A stretch of 64,000 bases of DNA from Oopsacas minuta (taxonomy: Eukaryota; Porifera; Hexactinellida; Lyssacinosida; Leucopsacidae), in NCBI GenBank assembly GCA_024704765.1, contig JAKMXF010000360.1, positions 62,160-126,159 on the forward strand, in the 5' to 3' direction. Within the stretch, counting starts at the first letter, position 1; each line of letters opens with the position of its first letter. Below the pieces are notes generated by a model that was given only the letters and a program-made list of their open reading frames with translations, searched no databases and was not told the DNA's origin. Position numbers and translations under genes: made by a program. This document shows positions 1 through 10,889 of the stretch, piece after piece.

Positions 1-218
1 ATAATTGTGGAATATACACAATTCGACGTAATCTTATGAACCTCCAATTCCAATATGTATATATATTCAATATGCAATGCCTATACTACTGAGTTCTGAG
101 AAACGGAATTTTGTTTACATCAATAAATAGAATTTCAAAAGTGATACTTCAAGCTTCGCTGACTATTAAATTACATTCTTTGAAATGGAATAATACAGAT
201 TGGCTCAGATTGTGAATA

Positions 219-398
219 ACTAACGAGACAAATAACTAACAGGACATGTGACTAACAGAACACGTGACTAACATGACATGTATCTAACGGGACACGTGAC
301 TAACAGGACATGCGACTAACATGACATGCATCTAACTGGACATGCATCTAACGGGACATGCATCTAACGGGACACGTGACTAACAGAACATGCAACTA
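219..398. repeat. 16-bp minisatellite, about 11 copies
   Basis: Tandem units resembling ACTAACAGGACATGTG follow one another with strict 16-base spacing. Variable positions alternate between ACTAAC and TCTAAC starts and between CATG and CACG cores. No coding potential is seen. Confidence 0.9.
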
Positions 399-1939
399 GT
401 TATCAAAATAGTCTACTGCAATGCTCATCTTCTCAGCTCAAGCTAATCTAGCAAGTTAATCCATGAAAATGCCAATTCTAGCACCTTCCAACGTGATTTC
501 TAAATACTCTCATAAATTCATGCATCCAATTTTCCTCGCGCCGAAATTTCTACGACCATTTTTCGGTCAACGATTCAATCGTAAAGGAATGCGAATATCC
601 TTCGTCTAAAAGACTTAACATTTCTAAAACCATTATGCTAACAAAATTCTATGAATTTACCGCCGTTTGGACATATTTATTCCAAATTTAACTCGAAAAT
701 ATAGTGTCCCCTACTGTCCCAAAGATCATTATTGTAAGAATCATAGATATGGAAAATAAATTGAATTATTTTCCAGGGGGAGAGGGCGCGACTGGAGTGA
801 TCTATCTGTTAATATGTATCACAGTTGCCAATTTTAAATATACAATTGGGACGGTTTTCATATTTCTTACTTTTAATACATTAGATTTGGAAATTATGCT
901 AATTGTCAATCATGTTGTAAAGTGTAATCGTTTAGAATATCTCAAATTTATTTCCGTTAATTCAGTATATTTTTACGATTTACAATAGATTTATCTAGTA
1001 CCCTTGTCTAACGTCGTTCTGACATTTTACAAATATATTAGCGTGGAATATGTCGCCGGATAAATTCACCATATTTAAACTACATTTTAAGAACGAGTGA
1101 GTAACGAATTGAATTTAACTATCAAACAATTAATATTATATTAGTTGAATTGTCTCATCATGCAAAACTGCATGAAATTCGACTGGTATTTTCATTTTAA
1201 GACTTGCAATCGATTTGTTATAATCAATTTAATATAGACCTTTACTTACATTACATTGATCACCAATACATGGCTATTTCCACATATGTGCCATTTCTGC
1301 ACACTGTGTTTGGAGCCTATATATCGATAATATTTCAACCCCCTGACAAGGAAACTATACATAATCTTGATGTTCAATGTCAGCAAAATAAATACTAAAT
1401 GCAGTGGAACACGCATATAGCGAATTCATGGTTATATTGAATCTTTTTCACAGTACAGTTTGTTTTACACTTGATTCAATTATATCTCTTTAACCATAAT
1501 CCGAACACAGATATAACGAAATCACGGTACCATTTAAATTAGTAAAATGCAATCAGAATATGGTTATAACAAATTCATGACTGAAAAATATTATAGAGTT
1601 CCAGATTAGCGTGTAACACAATAGATACAAGGTCATTATTACGCTAATTAGCTAAACAATTGCAAATGTGTTTCTAGGGGAAAATACTACATTAAGCCTA
1701 AAACTTGAGATATATTCTGATAAATTTATATATTTAAGCTATGATTGCTAAATGTAAACAACTCGTTAGTTATAAGCGTGTTCCCAATGTACTAGTGTTT
1801 GATACTTTATTCTACATTATTATCGTCTGTCAATTAAGAAAGCAAATTAGTGATAGTATTCAGATTTATACCTGGGAGCTGTCATCCTAAATATTTCCAG
1901 GGGCCCCAGATCCCCGACCCCTTAAAATCTACGCCTATG
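399..1939. other. Gene-free AT-rich stretch
   Basis: Only short open frames with no recognisable domain are present on either strand. I see nothing that supports a gene, RNA or mobile element here. Confidence 0.5.
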
Positions 1940-2190
1940 CAAATTCCCAATCCTTTGTAATACATTTTGATACGATTTCTCAAAACGTTGTGACGCAATC
2001 GTGAATATTCTCATATTTGGTTATATCAAGATTACGCAATAGTGCTTCGGGATATCGCATGAAAATATATTACAAGGGTATGGGAACTTGTGTATATAGT
2101 AAATATTGGTTGGAAGGATTTGAGCCTAACCCTAGCGCCTATCGAGTTATAAATGGATATTGCCAAATCATGTGCCATCCATGATCACTA
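1940..2190. repeat. Copy of a foldback element family
   Basis: The left part (around 1940-1980) is an imperfect reverse complement of 2050-2090 (words CCCAATCCTTTGTAATACAT and its partner). The right part near 2144-2184 matches 3608-3652 directly (CGAGTTATAAATGGATATTG). It is therefore a diverged relative of the better preserved foldback at 3337-3650. Confidence 0.55.
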
Positions 2191-3336
2191 ATATAACTCA
2201 GTAAGGTTACGACCATAATCACCAAAAATATATATTTTATGTCTAAACATCCTTAGATCACTTGAGATATTATTCTGGAATCGAAGACACACTAATGATC
2301 ATTTATCAGAGCTGTAAAATGGTGAATTTTAAATAACTTGTTGCCCTTTTAACCAAACAGATGACGTCATTTCAAACCGATAATAGTTGGATGACATGGC
2401 TTGTGAAAATTATACACAATCAATTATACAATTATTCGAGCAAAAATGTACCAATTATATATCATCGGGAAGAATCACATTGAAAGTTAATTAGTAAAGT
2501 TGAAGTAATCCAAGGTCCAGGAAATTATAGACCATGAACAGGCTATAGTTACGTAAGTTACATAAATAGTTAGATAGATATAGATATATAGATAAATCAA
2601 AATGTGTTATCCATAGTCTCCAATTTAAATCAAGAAGGAGCTAATTATATCATAACAATTTTGCCTAAAAATATATACGGCTCATTTCATATAATAAATT
2701 CGAAAAGGCTAAATATAAATTATTCGAAAATGAAATATAAATTAGGATTGGGGGGATTATCGGCAGATTAACCGGCTCGACCTCCCCACTTTCAGATGTT
2801 CCACCGTAAAGAATACTGATATTCGGTTGGTAACCGATTATTGAATTATTCGGTTGCAAACTTGGACTATTACCCTATATTATAGAATCTACTACTAGAG
2901 AATTATTACCAATTGATAACAAACTGCTACTAATCTTTGTTGCACACTGTAAATAAGGTTCAATGTTGCAAAAATTTATCTGATAAAATATAATAATGGA
3001 GAGAACTCAAGAAATAATTTGACTTTTATATTCCATACTATACCCACAAACTGATAGTCTTTGGGTAGGTAGCTGGATGCAATATATAATTTTTGTGCAT
3101 TCTGTATATATGTTAGTTCAAAGCATTCTATTACATTAAGGCAATGGCACAAACTTTTTATCCTGGGCCAGGAATTGGTTATTCGAGTTCGGGATAATTA
3201 TGCTGGAGTGTATGTCTCAGAAACAATGCACTTTGGGCCGAATGAATATATTACATACTTGTGTAAATACATGTCATCATTCCATAAAACCAAAAATTTA
3301 GCCTAATATAAGTACTTTGGTATATTAAGAAAAAAT
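2191..3336. other. Gene-free stretch
   Basis: AT-rich, with a short GATA-type microsatellite near 2570-2592. No coding sequence is supported; the open frame at 2665-2859 on minus has no recognisable domain. Confidence 0.5.
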
Positions 3337-3650
3337 ATATGCCAATATCCGCTTACAACTAGATAATCTGGGTAATTATTGTATAATCAGGATAGCTATA
3401 ATATTGTATATATCCGACTTCCCATACCCTGATAATACATTTTGACATGATGTTTCTGAGGATTATTGCGAAATATTGACAATTGCCCTATATGGGAATA
3501 ATCACGGTTACATTAGTAAGAGTTTTCATATCAAAATGTATCAGGGTATGGAAAGTCGGATATACTATATAATGGCTATCCTGATTTTACAACAATTTCA
3601 TGATTTTCGAGTTATAAGTGGATATTGGCAAAACATTTGCTATCCATGGT
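3337..3650. mobile_element. Foldback (inverted-repeat) element
   Basis: The left arm 3337-3460 and right arm about 3530-3650 are reverse complements over more than 100 bases. Examples are ATATCCGACTTCCCATACCC on the left against GGGTATGGAAAGTCGGATAT on the right, with CCAATATCC words near both ends. There is a short central spacer. It is probably a non-autonomous MITE or foldback. No protein is encoded. Confidence 0.65.
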
Positions 3651-3829
3651 ATGTACTAGAACTTTATCCAAACAAAATATATATTATATGTACAAAAGAT
3701 TTTAGAACATTTCGTATTTTAATATTTTAATCAATATCAATATATAAATATTGGACTACAGGGTTTCGATTATAGTATGGCATGGTGGCTCAGTAATTGA
3801 AATGAGTGCTTTAGTCTTATGCATTGTGC

Positions 3830-4176
3830 CGACTACTAGGTAATGAGCCAGTATTGAAATTATTGCAACCATTTGCTATTTTTGTGGCGCTTTCACAACC
3901 CAAACTAGAAGTAATAAAGAGCTCAAATTATACCTAAACATGCTTGGACAATCCTTTTGCATCAGTATTATAGTTGATCCTAAATCACGGGAGACAAATT
4001 AACAATTAACAAACTCTAGGTACCTTTAGCATTTAGTATAACTATCCTTGCACACAAATTTGAAAACAATATATCTCCTCACCTCTCCACTTCAAGAATA
4101 TATTCTGAGAAAAATTTGGTCGTAAAATAATACATATTAGCAATAGTCTCAATACTGGCTCACTAACTAGTAGTTA
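3830..4176. mobile_element. Short element with ~33-bp inverted ends
   Basis: ACTACTAGGTAATGAGCCAG at the left end is mirrored near 4139-4176, with TGAGCCAGTATTGA shared by both arms. The ends lie about 300 bp apart. The segment just upstream (from about 3780) has a tRNA-like GGTGGCTCAGT word, so a tRNA-derived SINE head is an alternative reading. Confidence 0.5.
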
Positions 4177-4783
4177 CCGCATTATATTTGGAGGGTGTGT
4201 ACCCTACGCACCCGCCCTAGATCTACTACTGTATATAGTTGGAGAAATGTGGAATAAGAAAACGGTTATTTATGAAATAATGGCTCAAAGTTGAAAGCTG
4301 CAAATCAAAAATTTACATGACATGAACTAGCGCGCTTGCTTGGTAGGTGGCGTGGCGAGGATATAGTCAGCAGTATGTGTCTAGAAGTAAAATAGGCCAA
4401 ATTTTATGATTACATTATCCATGGTCCATATAAAAGAATGATTGTGGCCTACTGTGGTCACAAAATAAGTAGCTACGCTAGTTTCGGATAAGAAATTCGG
4501 CACGGGGTTCAATAAATATCGAAATTTTTGAATTTTTCACGGTAATGATGAAGCAATAATCCCATGATCAGATTGCGTTTGTTAAAATCATGAAGTCAGA
4601 TCATTTGGCAAATTTGTGAGGTACTTGTGATTAAATTCCAAACTTCCATCATATATATTAGCTGAGAGTTACTACATCTTGTAAAGTACTGTGATTATAG
4701 AACAAAGGGATAAATATTGAACTCTTGAACCAGGGCCTAGAACATAAAATAATGAAAAAATTAACAAATATATTGAGGTTTAC

Positions 4784-5046
4784 CTTAATACCATAATAAT
4801 GATATTTTGATTGGCCACGGTGACCTAACCTCCGAGTTTTAATATGAGGGAATACACTTTTAAGTAACTTTCCATAAGAAGCAGCATTGATTGGTTCGAT
4901 ACTCTCAAGTTGACAATGACGGTAATAAAAATAGTACATTGTAAAACGAGGAATGCTAGATCCCATATCTTCTCGAGCTTCGAAATTTGACATTAGCCAA
5001 GATACAGTTTTCTGGTGTATTTTCCAAGACATAGGAACAGATGATT
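4784..5046 (-). CDS. RFX-family transcription factor, DNA-binding exon
   Basis: This exon encodes nearly all of an RFX winged-helix DNA-binding domain, which recognises X-box promoter motifs and in animals often controls ciliary genes. Visible family marks, in order, are SWLMSNFE, SSIPR, the YRHC segment, NAASYGKLLKSVFP and TRRLGHRGQSKYHYYGI. The exon is open with no damage. It ends at a good donor (AAG then GTAAAC), and a pyrimidine-rich tract ending CCAG precedes the chosen start; an in-frame ATG lies slightly upstream at 5062. I could not find the dimerisation or other RFX exons nearby, so it is either part of a gene with long introns or a stranded fragment. Family assignment is firm; paralog identity is not. 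Confidence 0.8.
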
Positions 5047-5062
5047 CTGGAATATTATTCAT

Positions 5063-5932
5063 TCCAAGAGAAAGAGAAATGTAATCGATTATGAACTAAT
5101 AAAGAAGTACTTTCCAAAAGTATCCCGTTAGAAGAAAATATATACATATATACACACAGTCAACAGACAAAGGTATACGGCCAACCCAGGATGGCCAGAA
5201 GAACTTAACCGAAATACTGGACATTCCTGGAAGTTATGAATAAATAACAGGACAACAAACTGGGCATCGTATAATTGAGAAAATATTCTATAAAAATTTA
5301 ACTATTATAACATAAGTGATGTCCTAAGATAAATCACAAATAAACAAAATCTGACTTCATGCTAAATAGCAGGCCAATTTGAAAAGTAATAGTAATTGTA
5401 ATTGTGCTTTCCAAAAAATTTGCAATACCAATAGTTATTGTTATTGATGTTATTGTAAGACAGGTAAATCTATGTTACTTTCCTACTAATTGAATCCTGG
5501 TTAGCTGATATAAAATCAAAGAGAAGAACTAGAAAGATATGAAAAAGAAATTGAGCGTAGTAATATGGTGATATGGAGATACAATGAGTAAGGTATAAAT
5601 ATAGAAGGGATAATGTTCATTTAACCTGATAATAATGTCTACCCCTTACTATTTTAAGATACCTTCAAATATGGTAAGAAATTATAAGCCATATATATTT
5701 TATGTAGCTGTGTCATTTCGGTTTCATCGAAATATATAAAAAAGTTGAGTTTATAGTGTCTATTTGAGTATTTGTATTGCATAATCTATCAAATCCAAAC
5801 TTTGAGTAATTAATTGAAAAGTAATTGTAGCGGGGATATTAAGAGTAACTGACACCAGTCCTGCTAAATAGTCATTAAGTTAAAGCATAAATAAGGTATA
5901 AATATTTGATCGAAGAAATGGAATGTTCTTAA
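5063..5932. other. Gene-free stretch next to RFX exon
   Basis: AT-rich sequence with no domain-bearing frame on either strand. It may be intron or 5' flank of the RFX gene. Confidence 0.4.
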
Positions 5933-5934
5933 TA

Positions 5935-7170
5935 CACAAGGGTGTCCCATAATTATTGTCGTATCCTTCATCTTATGTTATTATTGCCATTAATTGAGAA
6001 AAGAAGACAATTATTTTCCAATATATCCTCCTTTCAATTGTATATATGTATCAATACGTGCTGGCATTCCAGCAACTAAATTTTCCAAGATCAATGGATT
6101 AATGTCCCTCCAGCCACTTTTGAGATTTTCTGCTAACTGATTGAGGTTAGTTGAGGGTTTCATCTAATTCAACTTCTCCTGCAAAATACTCCATGGATTT
6201 TATATCGGATTTAAATCCGGTGAATTGCCAGGCCATTCCCCTTCGGCCCAGAAAAGCGGGCACGTTGTTTTTGCACCATTCTTGTGTCGACTGGCAGTAT
6301 GTGCTGGTGCCCCGCCTTGCATAAATATGGCCCGAGACGTGTTAGGGAGTAATTTCCTGGTCAGAATGCTACCTGCCGTTTTTGAATGACCCACCGCAAG
6401 TCGATAAGATTTCTCCAATATCTCTTCTGCATAATATTGAGTGTTTACAGTCAGTTTAGGAGGAATTAAATGTAATTCTGAGAGGCCGCGATACTCATAA
6501 TGGCCCAGATTACCACTTTTGGGGGGTTTTTGATAACTTCACGAGGTGGTACTTTGGAGCTGTCAGTGGACCAAAACCTATCATTTTGGGCGGAACTGGG
6601 ATGAAATAATTCGTATGGTGATTCATCACTCCATAGGACTCGTTTCCACACATCCAAATCCCAATTTTCCCTTTCAATACAAAAATTTAGCCAATCTTCC
6701 TCTGTTTTTCAGTCAATTTGACAATTTTGGGTCTTTTATAGGCGGTCGCTCCAATCGTTTCCTTCAAATAGCGGTGAACATCCGATTTAGAGAAACCATA
6801 ACCCTTTCGATTGAGTTTTATCGCGATCTTTCTAGTGGATTGACGAATTTTGCCAAGAGATTTTGATATAACTATCTTCGCCTCCCTTGTGTTCGTTTGT
6901 GGACGCCCAGCACCGACCTTATGTCCTAGATCTTGACCTCGCGTATATCGTGACCACCAACGCTGTATCGTCCTGAGTGGTTTTCTAAGGCCTTAGCAAC
7001 ATCTTTCTGCACCATCCCACCAATAATCATTCCGACCCCCTGTTACAAAGAGTTTTGGAGGAATTTTTGATATTCATGATGAAATAATTAAACAAATTGA
7101 AAGCAAACTGGAAATACGATAAACGAATATCTACAAATATTGGATACGACAATAATTATGGGACACCCTG
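5935..7170 (-). mobile_element. Tc1/mariner transposon with inverted ends
   Basis: The two ends are inverted copies: GGGTGTCCCATAATTATTGT begins at 5940, and its reverse complement ends at 7168. A TA dinucleotide flanks each side, as expected for Tc1/mariner target duplication. The length of about 1.24 kb is typical. One degenerate transposase lies inside on minus. Confidence 0.9.
6200..7076 (-). pseudogene. Tc1-type transposase, frameshifted
   Basis: Read on minus from about 7076, the frame begins MNIKNSSK and soon shifts. A helix-turn-helix part with TIQRWWSRY and a GAGRPQT linker follows. The catalytic part has WSDES (second acidic position), MQGGAPAHTA, and WPGNSPDLNPI near the end, which are classic DDE Tc1 motifs. 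Several frameshifts and stops separate these blocks, so it cannot make an intact transposase. Confidence 0.85.
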
Positions 7171-7172
7171 TA

Positions 7173-8643
7173 TATCTCATTAGTGGACAATAGTTTGTCA
7201 AAGAATTCAGAATATGAAATATTTAGGTTCTATTTAACTCCGACATTTTATACAAGTTATTCGGAGCACGTCTCTAGCGCTCCTCCTCTCAAATTTCGTA
7301 CACCTAAATTAGTATAATGGTGTTATGAACCGGGTTGTAGTCTAGAGGTAGCGGACATCCCTCCATAATTCTTTATAAATGCTCTATATTTTCCGGAGTT
7401 GCCCGAAAAATCTTTAGTAATATTAGGCAGATAATCCATATATAATAGTAAGATTAGTATCAGTATATTCTTCTTGCAATAATATTCTTTGAAGAAAAGT
7501 TCTGAATAGAGTTTGGATTCCATTTCTCTGCATGCTATATCAAAGTTCACCGAAACTTGAAGAATTGAACTAACTGTATATATATCAATTCAATCCTAAC
7601 ATCCGTTAATTGCATATAGAAGGACCAAATATCCTCCCCAACTTGCATTAGAAGTAGGAAGTACAAATAAGTCAGAGACCAGTTTTCGGATACATGGAAA
7701 AGTATCTTTCGTAATTACATCCTAATATTCATCGATGGCCAGTCTTCCAATTGAAAATTAAGGAAAGAGTCGTTCAAGACACCTCCTCAAATAACTTATC
7801 ATCCAACTGAATTTCTGGGGAAAGTTAGAATAAGAGATTTAGTTTTCCATGTGTGAGGAATTTCATGCAATATTTAAATCACAGAACTCACTTCAATTTT
7901 CCAAGTCGCTGAATTACTTCACTCAGTGCCGGATGTAGTAATGTTGGGGACCTGTGCAAGTGCAATTGTGGGGCTCAGGACATCTAATAAAATTGTATCC
8001 TAAATTATAGCAATAGGAAAGATAAATTTAATTACACAAAATGAACTCTGCGTGTTTTCCTCGTGCAAAATCATAAATAATGTCAGAAAGTCAATTGAAC
8101 AAATTATCTCGCATTCAATACTCATTAAAGACAACGAAACGAGTCGGTTCTGACCCATTGTGGATCGCAAGTTGTTTTATGAGTTACAACTTGGAGGATG
8201 ATCTTTCTCCAGTTGTGTTTGAAATCATGAGACATATAAATTGTTAGCATTATTTCGACATTAGGAAATATAATTTTGAGACAGTTGTTTATTATAGCCT
8301 TGTACATATGAGCGCATTGCTACACGTTTTGTCATTATCAAACAATTCAACGGATGATATTAGAAAGGATCGAAATTATATGTGTTCCTCAACAAGACTG
8401 TCCTCTAGATTATCAGTATATGTTTCCACTAGATTTAGAGAATGGTGATGGATTTTTGTCATTCAGGCATCCCGATTTGAGGAGAAAGTCAAATTTATGT
8501 AGAACTTCATTGTATGCAAACATTCGTTTGTACAGAGCCGAGAGTAACTTGTCAATAATGGGAAAAATGCTGTCAAGTCTGAATATATCCTTTCCCATCA
8601 CCAAGTAGTGCCAATCAAACATTCTATCGCCGCTTCCGAACTA
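7173..8643. other. Gene-free stretch
   Basis: Short frames only. A minus frame at 8413-8622 faintly recalls hAT-type transposase C-terminal helices, but no diagnostic motif is present, so I do not call it. Confidence 0.4.
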
Positions 8644-8880
8644 CAGTATACCCTCACTAATTCGAACAGCACTGCCCGGATTGCAAAAGAATACATTCGG
8701 ATTAGCGAAATGCATTGAAACAATACTGTAGAATCTTGGACTGCAATGTTCGAAAGATGTACAAACGATGGAATAGGGACCAACATGCGCAGTATAGTAT
8801 TATATATGTTTGTACGTTTGAAACAATTATAAAAAATTGTACAAGCTCTAGGCCCTGTTCGGTTTAGCGACGGTCTACTG
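8644..8880. mobile_element. MITE with pogo/Tigger-like ends
   Basis: The left end CAGTATACCCTCACTAATTC and the reverse complement of the right end (CAGTAGACCGTCGCTAAACC, ending at 8880) align over 26 bases. TA flanks both sides (8642-8643 and 8881-8882). At 237 bp with no coding content, it fits a non-autonomous Tc1/mariner-superfamily element of Tigger type, judged from the CAGTA start. Confidence 0.75.
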
Positions 8881-8882
8881 TA

Positions 8883-9930
8883 CTTCTTCGTGATAGTGAA
8901 ATGTACCAGTAAGGCACTTCCCTCTTTCCTCAAATCTGTCAATTTCATTTCGCAGAGACGTTTGCCTTCTCATTCTTATTCCCTGCAATTTCATTCAGTA
9001 CCTTCATTATCTATACCCTTTTAACACCTGCTTTGACAGCATCTGCGAGCTGAACATCCGAAATTGATTAATCTTTTTGGTACTGACAGTTTCTTCTCGG
9101 GTAACTTGCTTTTGAGAAGTTCATAACGAGAAGTTAATGCAGTGAAATATGTATAAAGCTCATGTATAATATCGAAATATGCAACTGCAGTTTTTCAACA
9201 GAAACCTCTAGTCATTGGTTGAAGCCTGCTGGAGTTATATCTTCATATTTTCTAGTTGTAAATTTGGCACATCACATGTTTAGTAATGATTTACTAGTAC
9301 TTTTCCATTAGTTTCATGGCTGCTGATTACCAACTACACTAATAGTACATAAGCAATGAATGTACTACAGTTTATAATTTCAAAAATTACAAATGTTCAT
9401 AAATACTGAACACCGTGAAAGGAAGTTTTGGAAATTGCCAAAGCTCTAATTAAGACTATCTAGATTACTAAATTGTGTGTTATTATTCATGCATTCAAAA
9501 CGTCCAAAATATCACGAATTTTGTTAAATTATAGACTCATACTTCGTTTCCTTCTTTGGCAGTCAGTGTTAAGTAGCTTCTTGCTTAGGGTAGTATCTGT
9601 AATTTAATAATGGATACCAGTCTACATATTGCATGGCCTTTTGAGGAAATGCGAAATTTATTCCACAGTAGTTAATTCTTAAACTTTGTTTTGAAGTTTT
9701 AGTTCAGTTTCATTTTCTATATTATTATACATAGTCCAAATAATGAATACTTACATTTTCTAAGGTTATGGGCATAAATAATATTTTCTTGATAAATGCC
9801 TCTATTCCCTGTCATGTAGCCAAATGTTCGGGGACCAGTGACCGAAGTAACATACTAAATGGCGCAGCAAGGGCTACAACCAACTTAAAATGTAATACTG
9901 TGAATGTCACCGAGAAGGCTTGAAAACGAG
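8883..9930. other. Gene-free stretch
   Basis: AT-rich and repetitive in texture; nothing specific is supported. Confidence 0.4.
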
Positions 9931-9934
9931 AAGG

Positions 9935-10883
9935 ACCAACAGGAAATGTGTTGTTATCACATATCTCCAGAAATACATGTTTTTAGAGCAGAGGTATGCA
10001 TTAATGACATATAGGGATATGATATGGAAGTATGTATTTCTATTGTGAAAACACCTTCCCATCATGTGGTTTCGCAAGAGCTAATTTTAGAACGAAAAAG
10101 ACTGCTTTTCAAACTATGTTTAAAACATGTTCTCATTGTTTTTAGTGGAGAGTTCTATATAATGCTAGAAGCGAATAGATATTTGAAAACAATAGTTGAT
10201 ATGAATGGAATGGAAACTCATTCCTGTGTTGCCAAGGGAACTTTTTTCATTTATTTAAGCTATAAGTAAAAAATTATGAGTGCTATGGCTCTAAAATGTA
10301 TGCCAGTAGTTCTGTAATAGTCAACTTCCTATTCATTTATAATATAGTTCATCTGCTTTTTGTTCATGCCTTTTGAGATATTTTGACATTTGCTATATAG
10401 ATGGTAGTCAAATAATATATGAGAAATGTCAAAATATCTCAAGGATCAACAGGAATTAAATGAAATATATCATTAGTGAAGAGGTAGTTGATTATTACGG
10501 AAAGATAGGTATAAAGTTGGGAGTCATAGCATTGATAGTTTCTGAGTAATAGCTTCAAAAAATAATAACACGTTCCCTTAGCAACACAGGAATGTGTTAA
10601 CATTCGATTTATATTAACCATTGTTTTCTAAAATACCATTCGCCCTCAGTTATTATATAGAACTGCCAAGAACAAAAAACACTGAGAACATGGTTTAAAC
10701 ATAGTTTGAAAAGCGACCTTTTTCGTTCTTATAATATCTCATGCAAAACCACATGATGAGGAATCATATTTAGACAACTGTAATACATATTTCGATACCA
10801 TACTCTTATATGTCATAAATACATACATAAGCTCTATCATATATATTTCTCCGAATATGTGTAAAACCATCACTTCCTGTCAG
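9935..10883. mobile_element. Large foldback palindrome (~950 bp)
   Basis: Almost the whole segment is one imperfect inverted repeat. The left arm 9935-10389 pairs with the right arm 10424-10883 around a spacer of about 34 bases. Matching words include AACAGGAAATG against CACTTCCTGT at the outer ends, CATCATGTGGTTT against AAACCACATGATG, and TTGAGATATTTTGACATTT against its complement at the centre. No transposase is present. It is best read as a foldback or hairpin non-autonomous transposon. Confidence 0.85.
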
Positions 10884-10889
10884 CCTAAT

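Noticed and set aside
704-988. Open frame of 94 codons on plus
   Set aside because: Composition is hydrophobic noise, no domain or splice context, and it sits in AT-rich repeat DNA.
3780-3850. tRNA-like A-box sequence (GGTGGCTCAGT)
   Set aside because: No convincing B-box or cloverleaf could be formed by eye; at most a SINE head.
8354-8622. Overlapping frames on both strands, possible hAT-like piece on minus
   Set aside because: No diagnostic transposase motif and no inverted ends; similarity too vague to annotate.
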